Assembly (NCBI RefSeq): GCF_045310675.1
Contig: NZ_JBJHZZ010000013.1
Span: forward strand, 20,111 to 84,110
Source of the DNA: Clostridium_AT stratigraminis
GTDB taxonomy: Bacteria; Bacillota; Clostridia; Clostridiales; Clostridiaceae
Direction: 5' to 3'
DNA: 64,000 bases
In this document: positions 41,021-49,187 of the stretch, piece by piece
Numbering within the stretch: the stretch's first letter is position 1
How the letters are laid out: each line of letters opens with the position of its first letter
Notes under the pieces: model-generated
Seen by the model: the letters and a program-made list of their open reading frames with translations, nothing else
Databases searched by the model: none
What the model was told of the DNA's origin: nothing
Made by a program: the position numbers and the translations under genes

Positions 41021-42385
41021 ATGGACTTATTTTCTTTATTTATGGACAAAAAATTCTTTAAAGCTTTACTAAGACTAGCTGTTCCTATAGTATTGCAAAA
41101 CCTTGTACTATCATCTTTAAATTTAGTTGACACCATAATTATAGGTGGCTTAGGTGAAAGAGCTATTGCAAGCGTTGGTTTAGCTAATCAATATTTTTTT
41201 CTTTTAAATCTCTTACTATTTGGAATAACCAGCGGATCTTCTATTTTTACAGCTCAATATTGGGGAAATAAGGATATCAAAAATATTAAAAGAGTTTTAG
41301 GTATCTGTATAATAACCGGAGGGTTAGGTGCTCTAATATTTACCATAGGCGGGCTATTAATTCCTGAACAAATATTAGGTATCTTCTCAAAGGATAGGGA
41401 TGTAATTGTCCTTGGCGGCCAGTATTTAAGAATAATTGCCTTTAGCTATATTATTACTTCTATTAGCTTTGCCTACTCCTTTACCTTAAGAAGTACTGGA
41501 CAGGTTAAAATCCCAATGTTCGTTAGCGTTACCGCACTTGGTATAAATACTGTATTAAATTATGCCCTGGTATATGGATATTTTGGTCTTCCAAAAATGG
41601 GAGTTCAAGGTTCGGCACTGGCGACCTTGATTGCCAGGATTGTAGAAATGGTATTGTTACTTTCAGTTGTATATAAAACTAAAAATGTTATAGCTGGTAG
41701 ACTAAAGGAATTATTGGACCTATCAGCTGATTTTATAAAGAATTTCTTCAAAGTAACCATACCTGTAATAATGAATGAATCTATCTGGGCCTTAGGAGTC
41801 ACACTTTATTCAGTGGTATATGCACGAATGGGTACTGAGGTAATTGCCTCTACAAATATATCTAGTACCATTGAAAGAATTACTTGGGTTATATTTATGG
41901 GATTAGGTAATGCATGTGCAGTTATGATTGGCAATAAGATTGGAGAAGGTGATGATAAAGAAGCCTTTATCTATGCAAAACGCTTTATTATTCTAGGTCC
42001 TTCACTTGCTATAATTGGAGGCATATTAGTTTATTTTAATTCCCACTTTATTTTATCAGCATATAAGGTTTCTCCTACCGTATATAATTACGCTGCTAAA
42101 AACCTTATTGTATTCTCAGTATTTTTGTGGGTTAAGGTATTTAACTTCACTACAATTGTAGGAATACTTCGAAGTGGCGGAGATACAAAGTTCTGCCTGT
42201 TCTTAGATACAAGTGGTGTTTGGCTTATTGGAGTTCCTCTAGCTTTTTTAGGGGGTCTTGTTTGGCACCTGCCGGTATATTGGGTTTATACACTAGTATT
42301 TATGGAGGAAGTTTATAAGCTTATACTTGGCCTTCCAAGAATACTTTCTAAGAAGTGGATTAACAACTTAGCAATACCTCAATAA
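41021..42385 (+). CDS. MATE-family efflux transporter
   Basis: 454 residues, 12 membrane helices, two related halves. The N-terminal LRLAVPIVLQNLVLSSLNLVDTIIIGGLGE and the second-half counterpart VTIPVIMNESIWALGVTLYSVVYARMG are the MATE signatures. Such proteins export cationic drugs or metabolites using Na+ or H+. The SD GGAGGGG is 6 nt before ATG. Stands alone, flanked by its own terminator. Confidence 0.95.
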   Translation: MDLFSLFMDKKFFKALLRLAVPIVLQNLVLSSLNLVDTIIIGGLGERAIASVGLANQYFFLLNLLLFGITSGSSIFTAQYWGNKDIKNIKRVLGICIITGGLGALIFTIGGLLIPEQILGIFSKDRDVIVLGGQYLRIIAFSYIITSISFAYSFTLRSTGQVKIPMFVSVTALGINTVLNYALVYGYFGLPKMGVQGSALATLIARIVEMVLLLSVVYKTKNVIAGRLKELLDLSADFIKNFFKVTIPVIMNESIWALGVTLYSVVYARMGTEVIASTNISSTIERITWVIFMGLGNACAVMIGNKIGEGDDKEAFIYAKRFIILGPSLAIIGGILVYFNSHFILSAYKVSPTVYNYAAKNLIVFSVFLWVKVFNFTTIVGILRSGGDTKFCLFLDTSGVWLIGVPLAFLGGLVWHLPVYWVYTLVFMEEVYKLILGLPRILSKKWINNLAIPQ

Positions 42386-42388
42386 TTT

Positions 42389-42422
42389 AAAAGCCTCTAT
42401 CATAGCAATGATAGAGGCTTTT
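42389..42422. terminator. Strong bidirectional terminator
   Basis: AAAAGCCTCTATCAT pairs with ATGATAGAGGCTTTT, a 15-bp perfect stem with a 4-nt loop, between the MATE gene and the converging DUF975 gene. Confidence 0.93.
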
Positions 42423-42424
42423 AA

Positions 42425-43102
42425 TTAAACTGTTTCCGTGAAATTGTTTGCACCGTTAATTCTTTTTAAATCTTCATAGAAATTAATTTTTGCTGTGTTA
42501 TAATATGCACCTACCCATAAGAGTCCAATACCAAGAGTGAATATTGAAAGTAGTGCCCAACCAATAAAACTTAGGGTAAGCAGAAATAGCTTGCCCTTAT
42601 GTCCTCTCATCATCTCTTTACTTTGGTTTATTGCTTCCATACAAGTTATCCCTGGATTGTCATTCATAATATAATAAGCCATAGAATATCTAAGAGCAGC
42701 AACTATGCCTGGAATGATAAATAATAACGTCCATAATATTGTTAAAATTCCAGTAACTAAATTCACTAAAAAAGTATTAATAAAATACTTAAAACCTCCA
42801 AACATATCTTCTAAAAGCGGCTCACCATTTCTAGCAACCTTCATGAAATAAGTTGCAACTCCATAAGCTATGGGTCCTGATAATATTAAGCTTACTAAAG
42901 ATGCAAAACTATTGACGTTGCTGTATTCTCTTACAAACTGTCCGTTAACATAGGAATATGATAAAAATCCATTTGAGCTAAATGCCCTAATAATAAGCCA
43001 AGAAATTAATATAACAAGGACAGCCATGCCCCATTTTCCCTTAAGCTGTCTTCTTGCCTCAGCTCTATACTCATAATTTTCTCTTAATCCACCTTCATAC
43101 AT
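42425..43102 (-). CDS. DUF975 membrane protein
   Basis: 225 residues, preceded by GAGGGGG. Begins with a soluble EYRAEARRQLKGKWGMAVLVILI, the DUF975 signature, then about five membrane helices. Between helices 3 and 4 is the conserved ALRYSMAYYIMNDNPGITCMEAINQSKEMMRGHKGKLF, a cytoplasmic loop typical of the family. Function unknown. Members are common in Firmicutes as integral membrane proteins of unknown role. Confidence 0.9.
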   Translation of the reverse strand: MYEGGLRENYEYRAEARRQLKGKWGMAVLVILISWLIIRAFSSNGFLSYSYVNGQFVREYSNVNSFASLVSLILSGPIAYGVATYFMKVARNGEPLLEDMFGGFKYFINTFLVNLVTGILTILWTLLFIIPGIVAALRYSMAYYIMNDNPGITCMEAINQSKEMMRGHKGKLFLLTLSFIGWALLSIFTLGIGLLWVGAYYNTAKINFYEDLKRINGANNFTETV

Positions 43103-43281
43103 ATAAAAGCCCCCTCTTTATATTATTGATATAAGTGTACTATATATTTTATTTTATTGAAAGTACCAATATTCACATAAATCATTTGTATAATTTTTTA
43201 GAAAACTACACAATATATTATTAATTGTAAAAAAGCCATTACTATTTGGCCAATATCAGTAATAGCAGAAGGGAGAACAAT

Positions 43282-43449
43282 ATGAGAAAAGAACCTATAA
43301 TGCATAAACTATTTGGCTTTATTGATAGAGATGTGCATGCTTCAGACTTTATTGATACCAGACATCTTAATATGATGAATTTACCATTGAATCATTTAAA
43401 AGATTCTTCCAAATATAATTCCCATGGTGAAGATTATAAATACTTATAA
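43282..43449 (+). CDS. Hypothetical small soluble protein, 55 aa
   Basis: Start at ATG 43282 after AAGGGAGAA. The longer frame from 43246 has no SD. 55 residues, MRKEPIMHKLFGFIDRDVHA..., with several His, Asp and Met residues and no membrane segment. The stop lies inside a 17-bp palindrome that acts as terminator. No family recognised. The good SD and the terminator support a real gene. Confidence 0.6.
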   Translation: MRKEPIMHKLFGFIDRDVHASDFIDTRHLNMMNLPLNHLKDSSKYNSHGEDYKYL

Positions 43450-43479
43450 ACACATAGGCTTACCTATGTGTTTATAAGT
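43442..43479. terminator. 17-bp perfect palindromic terminator
   Basis: ACTTATAAACACATAGG pairs with CCTATGTGTTTATAAGT around CTTA. It overlaps the last codons of the 55-aa gene and is followed by TTATACC. It can work in both directions (the DUF3810 gene converges). Confidence 0.75.
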
Positions 43480-43540
43480 TTATACCTTAATCTTTCAATC
43501 TTTCTTTTAATCTTATGGTAATAAGCTATTACATCTAAAT

Positions 43541-44632
43541 TTATTGCTGGTAAACAAGCTTCTTGCTTCTGTATTCTGCAAGCAGTAAGTCTACCATTCT
43601 TCCATAGCTAGCTATTCCATCCTGCTGACCATTTGACTTAAGGTATGTATTATTAACCTTATTTGTTATTTTCTCAGTATTTCCTTTATATTTTTCCCAA
43701 TGCTTACTATCATTATTAAGATCTCTTAAAACTCCAGTAGAATATTTACTTCGAAGCTCTTTAAAATCATTATAATTGGTATCTGCGAGGGCATTCATAG
43801 AATATATAAGAGCTAGCATTGTTCCTGAATACTGAAAGTCAACGTCTGGATGCATGCTGCAAACTACATAAGCTATATAATTAGCCTCATCCTCTCTAGC
43901 AAAGCCTCTTTGATGAGCCATTTCATGTGCGGCTGTACATGGTAGCATAAAATCAGTTTCATTAATATTTACATTTGCTTCTCCTGTATAAGGTATATAT
44001 ATGCCTGTAATCCCAGTGTAGCTCATAGGTTCGGATAACAATATTCTCTTTGGAGGTCCATAACTGCCTCCTAATTCCGGATAAATTTTAGATGCAGCAT
44101 CAAAACCCATTTGCTCTCTTTTAAATACATTATTAAAACCACCTCTAAAGGTCATAACGCCATTAGAATCCTCTATTACCTTGGCTCTTAAATTATTTGC
44201 TCTATTTATTAGGTCTTCACACAAATTATAAAGCTCTTTTTCAGAAGAGTTTTCTACTTTTAAGCCTGCAATTTTATCAAAGGAATACCTGTTATAGTTA
44301 AAACCCCAAAGCAGCATAAAGAGAATATATAAAATTGAAACATATACTGCAAGGTTAACTGCCCTATTAAAAAACCCAGCTTTTCTTACATTAATTAAAA
44401 TAAGAAAAATAAACAAAATAAGAATTATAATTAATAAAGGCAGCAAAATTTCTGCAAAGGAACTAGGAAAGGGACTTGTAATATAGCTTAACCCTTGTCT
44501 TATAACCTTATTTATTGTATTTGAATAATATTTTTCTACTAAACCTGGAAACTTAGCAGTTATTATATTTAACAGCATTATAATAGGAACAAGTAAAATT
44601 ATGGTCATCTTTAACTTTGGTTTTTTAATCAT
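43541..44632 (-). CDS. DUF3810 membrane protein with HExxH metallopeptidase-like motif
   Basis: 363 residues. Two or three N-terminal membrane helices (MTIILLVPIIMLLNIITA; ILLPLLIIILILFIFLILI; LAVYVSILYILFMLLWGFNYNRYS) are followed by an extracytoplasmic domain. It holds CTAAHEMAHQRGFAREDEANYIAYVVC, an HEMAH zinc-binding motif with a downstream Glu in the DEAN segment. That is the DUF3810 pattern. It may be a membrane-bound protease, but no substrate is known. Stands alone. Confidence 0.88.
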   Translation of the reverse strand: MIKKPKLKMTIILLVPIIMLLNIITAKFPGLVEKYYSNTINKVIRQGLSYITSPFPSSFAEILLPLLIIILILFIFLILINVRKAGFFNRAVNLAVYVSILYILFMLLWGFNYNRYSFDKIAGLKVENSSEKELYNLCEDLINRANNLRAKVIEDSNGVMTFRGGFNNVFKREQMGFDAASKIYPELGGSYGPPKRILLSEPMSYTGITGIYIPYTGEANVNINETDFMLPCTAAHEMAHQRGFAREDEANYIAYVVCSMHPDVDFQYSGTMLALIYSMNALADTNYNDFKELRSKYSTGVLRDLNNDSKHWEKYKGNTEKITNKVNNTYLKSNGQQDGIASYGRMVDLLLAEYRSKKLVYQQ

Positions 44633-44716
44633 AACAATTCCACCGTTTTTATGTATTTCTTTATAAACACTAATTATTACAAATAATTATACCTTTATTA
44701 TGTAATTATTGAAATA

Positions 44717-44766
44717 AAAAAACTCATAATAAGCAGACTTGTTTTTCTCACTTATTATGAGTTTTT
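44717..44766 (-). terminator. Terminator of the 122-aa-frame hypothetical gene
   Basis: AAAACTCATAATAAG pairs with CTTATTATGAGTTTT around a 17-nt loop. On the minus strand a TTTTTTTATTTC run follows. It abuts the stop codon at 44768. Confidence 0.8.
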
Positions 44767-44767
44767 A

Positions 44768-45115
44768 TTAACTAACCTTATTTAGTTTTATTATATTACT
44801 ATTAAATAAATAACTCAAAAGCTTTTCACGGGCAGATTCTTCAGTTCTTGCCTCTATTTTAATTGAATCGCTAGAATTTATTTTATATTCATATATCTTT
44901 TCTTTAAATTTCACTACCTTTGCTGCACATTCACCATATTTTTTGTATTCATCAGTACCTTTTTCTATATACTCAATTCTAACTCTATTTGCTTCTGCCA
45001 ATTCTAAGATGTCATCCCACTTAAAGTCCAAATAGGAGTACATAAATATTTCATTTTCTTTTAGCTCTGAAAAAAATTCTTTAAAATCTGTATACTTTGA
45101 TAAATATTTAATCAT
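44768..45115 (-). CDS. Hypothetical cytoplasmic protein
   Basis: Start uncertain: AGGAGG is followed by ATG 45124, ATG 45121 and ATG 45115. The last has the best spacing (10 nt) and gives 115 residues (MIKYLSKYTDFKEFFSEL...). Mostly charged, mixed alpha/beta, no membrane segment. One motif-like Cys in KKYGECAAKVV. No family recognised. Its leader contains a duplicated SD around a 23-nt palindrome (45126-45192). Confidence 0.65.
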   Translation of the reverse strand: MIKYLSKYTDFKEFFSELKENEIFMYSYLDFKWDDILELAEANRVRIEYIEKGTDEYKKYGECAAKVVKFKEKIYEYKINSSDSIKIEARTEESAREKLLSYLFNSNIIKLNKVS

Positions 45116-45125
45116 TCTCATCATA

Positions 45126-45192
45126 CCTCCTAGCAATGTTTATACTGCCCTCAATGATTATTAATCATTGAGCTCCTAGTAATGCTTCTACT
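45126..45192 (-). repeat. Duplicated 21-nt SD region flanking a 23-nt palindrome
   Basis: CTCCTAG-YAATG-YTTMTACTG occurs at 45126-45146 and 45172-45192 (3 differences). On the minus strand each copy contains CTAGGAG, the SD of the gene downstream. Between them CTCAATGATTA-T-TAATCATTGAG (45149-45171) is a perfect 11-bp dyad. The layout SD, stem-loop, SD resembles the DegV leader. Confidence 0.75.
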
Positions 45193-45423
45193 GTGTGCTG
45201 ATAATAATGGATTAACTGCTTATCAATCACTTAACTCCATTTATGAACTATTATAAAATAATGAAGCTTTTATTTCAAAGTATAATTAAAGTAATTATGG
45301 TTCATTATTCCTCTGTAATTATATATACGTAGAAGTGAATTATTATTAGGGCCATAAGTTTTATAAAATATATATTAGTGGTATAATATCTCTAGACTAT
45401 TTAACTTGAAGGGAGATTTAATT
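45193..45423. other. Intergenic region between divergent genes
   Basis: AT-rich, no ORF. GGTATAATATC near 45381-45391 is a likely -10 for the plus-strand gene. Nothing else is recognised. Confidence 0.4.
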
Positions 45424-45963
45424 ATGATAAATTCCATTAAAGTGAATTTAAATGCCGTAGAAGCCATGTTATATTTTTGGCAGGCAGTGAATGACAGAGA
45501 AAATGTATCCGAAATGTTTATCTACGATGTGACAACAATGCCAGGTCTTACCTTAGCCTATGATTCTGAATTTAACGAGGAATCCGTCAGAAGAGCATTA
45601 AGCGCTATTAAAAATAGAGAAATTTTCACTTCAAACAATAGAAAAGAAGGAAGATTTTATAATAATAACCTTTGGATGATGGAAGACCTTGAATATACAA
45701 ATTTAATGGTAGCTCCATTAAAAAAGTTGAATTTAAATTCCTTGCTTGAAAGCTTAAACATAAAGCATCCTAATTCAATCTTTCAGGAGCTTGAAGTTAT
45801 ATTTTCTCCCCTTCATTTAGATGAGTATCTAATATCAGATAATAAATTAATTGTGAATTTCTTTAGAGTAAAACCAAGTGACTTTGATGACAACACATTT
45901 ATAGGAGATAAGGATTTAAGAACTTATTTAACGGAAAAATTGGAGGAAATAATAAATAAATAA
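45424..45963 (+). CDS. Hypothetical protein, TDE2712-like family
   Basis: Start at ATG 45424, 7 nt after AAGGGAGA. The TTG at 45406 precedes the SD. 179 residues, soluble. The segments FNEESVRRALSAIKNREIF and EGRFYNNNLWMMEDLEYTNLMV resemble an uncharacterised family I know as TDE2712. This match is from memory and moderate. No catalytic motif evident. Stands alone. Confidence 0.75.
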   Translation: MINSIKVNLNAVEAMLYFWQAVNDRENVSEMFIYDVTTMPGLTLAYDSEFNEESVRRALSAIKNREIFTSNNRKEGRFYNNNLWMMEDLEYTNLMVAPLKKLNLNSLLESLNIKHPNSIFQELEVIFSPLHLDEYLISDNKLIVNFFRVKPSDFDDNTFIGDKDLRTYLTEKLEEIINK

Positions 45964-46077
45964 TTTAAGGTATTTATTAACAAATATACCTTATGCTTCA
46001 TAATATTTAGCTTTACATTATTAAAAAAATGCCATAAAATAGTGGTTAGAATATTATAACACAAGGGGGTCATTTAA

Positions 46078-46653
46078 ATGACTGAAATAAATAAACCATT
46101 GAACCCATTAAAGGCAATACTGTTTAAGTCTCACTGGAGCATTAGCTTCAGCTTTATAATTACGGCATTATTAGTTTTATTTTCTTTTGTTAATATTATA
46201 CTTTTCGCCTTCTTTGGAATGCAAATTAATTCCATGGTATTTTTAGTATTCTCATTAATATCTTTTGTTTTTGTACTTATTGCTTCCTTTGAAACAGCTT
46301 CTGCTGGAAGAACTACTGTAAATTGGGTTATGTTCATTGTAGCTGCTGCTGCGGTTGTAATTGCTGCTTTAACAACTAATTTCTTTAAAAGTGTTCCAAA
46401 AGTTGAACTTGATAATATTAGCAATACTTTAATAGCCTTAACCTTTGGTTGTTCTGCTATAATTGCATTGTGTAATGGAAATATATCAAAAAAAGATTCT
46501 GAAGAAGTTTCAAAGGAAGCATCAGAAGAAACTGCACTAGAAACTTCTGAAGAGGCTGATGAAATTTCAGAGGAACCTATTGAAGAATCAGATACTAATG
46601 CTGAGAATTCTGAAGAGAAAATTAATAATGGAGAAACAACTGAAGATAAATAA
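46078..46653 (+). CDS. Hypothetical membrane protein with Glu-rich tail
   Basis: 191 residues, SD AAGGGGG upstream. Four membrane helices (ISFSFIITALLVLFSFVNII; MVFLVFSLISFVFVLIASF; NWVMFIVAAAAVVIAALTTNF; TLIALTFGCSAIIALCNG) are followed by a 50-residue hydrophilic tail made largely of Glu, Ser and Thr (SKEASEETALETSEEADEIS...). The tail is low-complexity and probably disordered in the cytoplasm. No family recognised. Confidence 0.8.
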   Translation: MTEINKPLNPLKAILFKSHWSISFSFIITALLVLFSFVNIILFAFFGMQINSMVFLVFSLISFVFVLIASFETASAGRTTVNWVMFIVAAAAVVIAALTTNFFKSVPKVELDNISNTLIALTFGCSAIIALCNGNISKKDSEEVSKEASEETALETSEEADEISEEPIEESDTNAENSEEKINNGETTEDK

Positions 46654-46676
46654 TAAATTAAAAGTTAAATAGAATA

Positions 46677-46708
46677 AGGGATAGGTCTACTTGCCTATCC
46701 CTATTAAT
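46677..46708. terminator. Terminator between 46653 and the GNAT gene
   Basis: AGGGATAGG pairs with CCTATCCCT around 8 nt and is followed by ATTAATTTT. Confidence 0.75.
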
Positions 46709-46785
46709 TTTAAAGTTAGAATTTCTATATAAGTTTAAATTAAAAAGTAACATTTTTAAAAAATAACTATATTATGGATGGAATA

Positions 46786-47370
46786 TTAGATATAATATCT
46801 CATCATCAACTTCCATTTAGACCTTCTTTCAGCAATCTTGAAGCCCGCTTTCAAAAATGAGGAAGGTATGCCTGTCCAAAGAAAGGGGTCTGGAACCTTC
46901 TCATCATAAGGAACCGAAGGATAAGCTTCTATAATTTCAGCTCCATTTAACTTACTATAATTAATAGCAGCCTTAATTAACTCTGTAGAAATTCCTTTTC
47001 TTCTGCTTAATTTTGATAAAAAAAGACAGGTTATAGACCAAACAGGTTCATCATCAATCCTCTTAAATACCCGTGAATTCTCTAATTTAATATACTTTTC
47101 TCTTGGTGCAGCAGCACACCATCCTATTGGTTTTTCTCCTATGTAAGCAAGTATACCAACTGGTTCGTGGTTATCTACTAAGCTCTTCATTGCGCTTTTG
47201 TTGCCAATACCCTTTTGGCTCTCAAAATCCGTTTTTTTTAATCTCCATGACATACACCAGCATCCCCCGCAGGCACCTCTTTCACCAAATAATTCTTCAA
47301 AATCACTCCATCTAGTGGAATCTAAGGCATAGGCTTTTAAGTCAAGATCTTTATTTTCATATATTTTCAT
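46786..47370 (-). CDS. GNAT N-acetyltransferase with CGGC(W/x)C motif
   Basis: 194 residues, SD GGAGGTAA upstream. N-terminal CGGCWCMSWRLKK is typical of a GNAT subgroup with a Cys/Trp-rich start. The acetyl-CoA site is in VWSITCLFLSKLSRRKGISTELIKAAINYSKLNGA (R/Q-x-x-G-x-S variant RRKGIS). FLKAGFKIAERRSKWKLMMRY is the C-terminal strand. It probably acetylates a small molecule. Substrate unknown. Confidence 0.9.
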   Translation of the reverse strand: MKIYENKDLDLKAYALDSTRWSDFEELFGERGACGGCWCMSWRLKKTDFESQKGIGNKSAMKSLVDNHEPVGILAYIGEKPIGWCAAAPREKYIKLENSRVFKRIDDEPVWSITCLFLSKLSRRKGISTELIKAAINYSKLNGAEIIEAYPSVPYDEKVPDPFLWTGIPSSFLKAGFKIAERRSKWKLMMRYYI

Positions 47371-47394
47371 TATTTACCTCCTTTAGTGTGTGTC

Positions 47395-47425
47395 ATGTGG
47401 CACGAGGAGGGTTCTCGTGCCACAT
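47395..47425 (-). terminator. Perfect 12-bp hairpin after phzF-like gene
   Basis: ATGTGGCACGAG pairs with CTCGTGCCACAT around GAGGGTT, directly at the end of the PhzF-like gene and just upstream of the GNAT gene. Related to the hairpins in the ABC-F leader (22853-22926). Confidence 0.65.
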
Positions 47426-48295
47426 TTATATACTTATCAGCTTTTCCTTAATATTTAAAGCAGTTCCACCAACTTTCACTTCTATAATTTTCTCATCTGA
47501 AATTTCTAGGCAGGCTATAATTTCAGATGGCCTTCCCATAGAATATCCCTGCTTAAAAATTATGTTTTTACTATTATCTTTATTAATAACTCCGTACTTA
47601 TATAAATAGCAGCTTAAAGCACCACTAGAAGTGCCTGTTGCGGCTTCTTCAGGTATATCATACAAAGGTGCAAAATTCCTGCAATTTGCAATAGCTTTAT
47701 TTTCTGTTTCTAAGGTAAATAGATGATAGCCTGTAACATTCAGCTTTTCACTAATTTTTGCAATCTTATCAAAATCAGGCTTTACTTTATATAAAGCTTC
47801 TAAAGAATTAATTGGAATAAGAATATCTCTGATCCCAGTTGATACAATTTGAATAGGAAACTGCTCTGCTATAAGTTCCTCTTCTATATTCAATGAATCT
47901 GCTATATATCTCTTGTCCAATGCTTCATAGAATTCTGGATTCAACTGATTCATAAAAATAGATTTATTCTTTGTGCATTGAACCTTTAGAACCCCAGCTT
48001 TTGTTTCCTCAGTGTACTCTCCACTTTGAATTTCTCCTATACTTGCTAATAAATAAAAAGCTGCAATAGTAGCATGTCCACATAAATCCACTTCTTTATT
48101 AGGTGTAAAAAACCGTAACTTATAATCTGCATTTTTAGATTCTTGTACAAAGGCCGTTTCTGAAAATCCTACTTTAGCAGCTATTTCCTTCATATATTTT
48201 TCAGTTAATCCATTTTCATGAAGAACTACTCCTGCCGGATTACCTCCATTATTTATCTTTGCAAAAGCATTTAGCGTATAAACCTTTACCTTCAA
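47426..48295 (-). CDS. PhzF-family isomerase/epimerase
   Basis: 289 residues, the normal size. Two-domain diaminopimelate-epimerase-like fold: VYTLNAFAKINNGGNPAGVVL, the catalytic Glu in GFSETAFVQ, CGHATIAAFYLLA and, in the second half, PEEAATGTSSGALSCYLYKYG. The name PhzF comes from phenazine synthesis, but no phenazine genes are present, so it is likely a general isomerase of unknown substrate. A promoter-like repeat lies 26-65 nt upstream. Confidence 0.94.
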   Translation of the reverse strand: MKVKVYTLNAFAKINNGGNPAGVVLHENGLTEKYMKEIAAKVGFSETAFVQESKNADYKLRFFTPNKEVDLCGHATIAAFYLLASIGEIQSGEYTEETKAGVLKVQCTKNKSIFMNQLNPEFYEALDKRYIADSLNIEEELIAEQFPIQIVSTGIRDILIPINSLEALYKVKPDFDKIAKISEKLNVTGYHLFTLETENKAIANCRNFAPLYDIPEEAATGTSSGALSCYLYKYGVINKDNSKNIIFKQGYSMGRPSEIIACLEISDEKIIEVKVGGTALNIKEKLISI

Positions 48296-48320
48296 TTTTT
48301 TTCTCCTTTTTAAATAACAG

Positions 48321-48360
48321 CTTTATATAAATTATAATCCATAAATTTACACATTTCTAT
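48321..48360 (-). repeat. Promoter-like dispersed repeat, copy 1
   Basis: Minus strand: TAGAAATGTGTAAATTTATG, then GATTATAATTTATATAAAG. TATAAT lies about 36 nt from the PhzF-like ATG and fits a -10. Same block at 53362, 55329 and 61465, more weakly at 62162. Confidence 0.6.
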
Positions 48361-48366
48361 AGTTAA

Positions 48367-48414
48367 AAAGCTAGGGATCCCTGTTAAGTCATCTTAACAG
48401 TAGTCCCTAGCTTT
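48367..48414 (-). terminator. Terminator after the 64-aa gene
   Basis: AAAGCTAGGGA pairs with TCCCTAGCTTT, with a nested CTGTTAAG/CTTAACAG stem. Long two-part hairpin directly after the stop at 48419. Confidence 0.85.
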
Positions 48415-48418
48415 AATC

Positions 48419-48613
48419 CTATTTTTTAGACAATCTAATAATTCCACCAGCAAATAATATACCACCTATAATTAATGGCATTAAATCTACAGTAAGTGAG
48501 TAAAGGTGAAAATTCTTAATTAGATTATATATTGAGGGAATTAAGAATATGATACCTATAGCTAGCATAATTGTTGGAGATAATCTTGAATTTTTATTTT
48601 CTTTGTTATCCAT
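48419..48613 (-). CDS. Small two-helix membrane protein
   Basis: 64 residues: a polar start (MDNKENKNSRLSP), helix TIMLAIGIIFLIPSIYNLI, a short loop, helix LMPLIIGGILFAGGIIRL and a basic end. SD AAGGAGC about 8 nt upstream. It starts 16 nt after the 147-aa membrane-protein gene, so probably one operon. No family recognised. Confidence 0.75.
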   Translation of the reverse strand: MDNKENKNSRLSPTIMLAIGIIFLIPSIYNLIKNFHLYSLTVDLMPLIIGGILFAGGIIRLSKK

Positions 48614-48629
48614 AAGCCTGCTCCTTAAT

Positions 48630-49073
48630 TTAATTCCTCATTTTATTTTTTTCAGAAAGCCTCTGAATAATATTTGCTGGAAATAAGCGCTGCTCAAACA
48701 AAATAATCATGGATAGGACTGCCTCAATTAATCCAATAATAAAATATATAACATGTAAAGAAACTATAGATTTTAACATAATACATTGTACTATAATCCA
48801 AATCATTAAAGCCCAGCTGAAAATGCTGCTTATATACCCTTGATATCTTGATTTGAAACGGAACATTATGGCACTCATAATATTACCTAATCCAATTATA
48901 ACAAATAGTATTATTCCAGGTATTAAATAATTGTGAAAAGGTGAATTTTTTAGTGGTTCTAGAGACATTCCCATAGGCCCAAAAGGATTTGTAATAGCAG
49001 CTAATCCACCTGCTAAGGCACCTATCCCTACAAACAAATGTAGACCAAATAATAGTCGGTATACTATCTTCAT
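48630..49073 (-). CDS. Hypothetical membrane protein, four helices
   Basis: 147 residues, SD GGGGGAAGGG upstream. Four hydrophobic segments (LFGLHLFVGIGALAGGLAAI; YLIPGIILFVIIGLGNIMSAIMF; IFSWALMIWIIVQCIMLKS; HVIYFIIGLIEAVLSMIILF). No charged motif suggests enzymatic activity. It precedes the 64-aa membrane-protein gene. No family recognised with confidence. Confidence 0.8.
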   Translation of the reverse strand: MKIVYRLLFGLHLFVGIGALAGGLAAITNPFGPMGMSLEPLKNSPFHNYLIPGIILFVIIGLGNIMSAIMFRFKSRYQGYISSIFSWALMIWIIVQCIMLKSIVSLHVIYFIIGLIEAVLSMIILFEQRLFPANIIQRLSEKNKMRN

Positions 49074-49187
49074 TCCCTTCCCCCTTATTAGAAATCCTAT
49101 TTCTTGTTTATTATATGAATGATATGAGATGGTAATACTAACAGATTAACTTTTTAGAAATCTGATTTAATATTCAATATAAAATAT

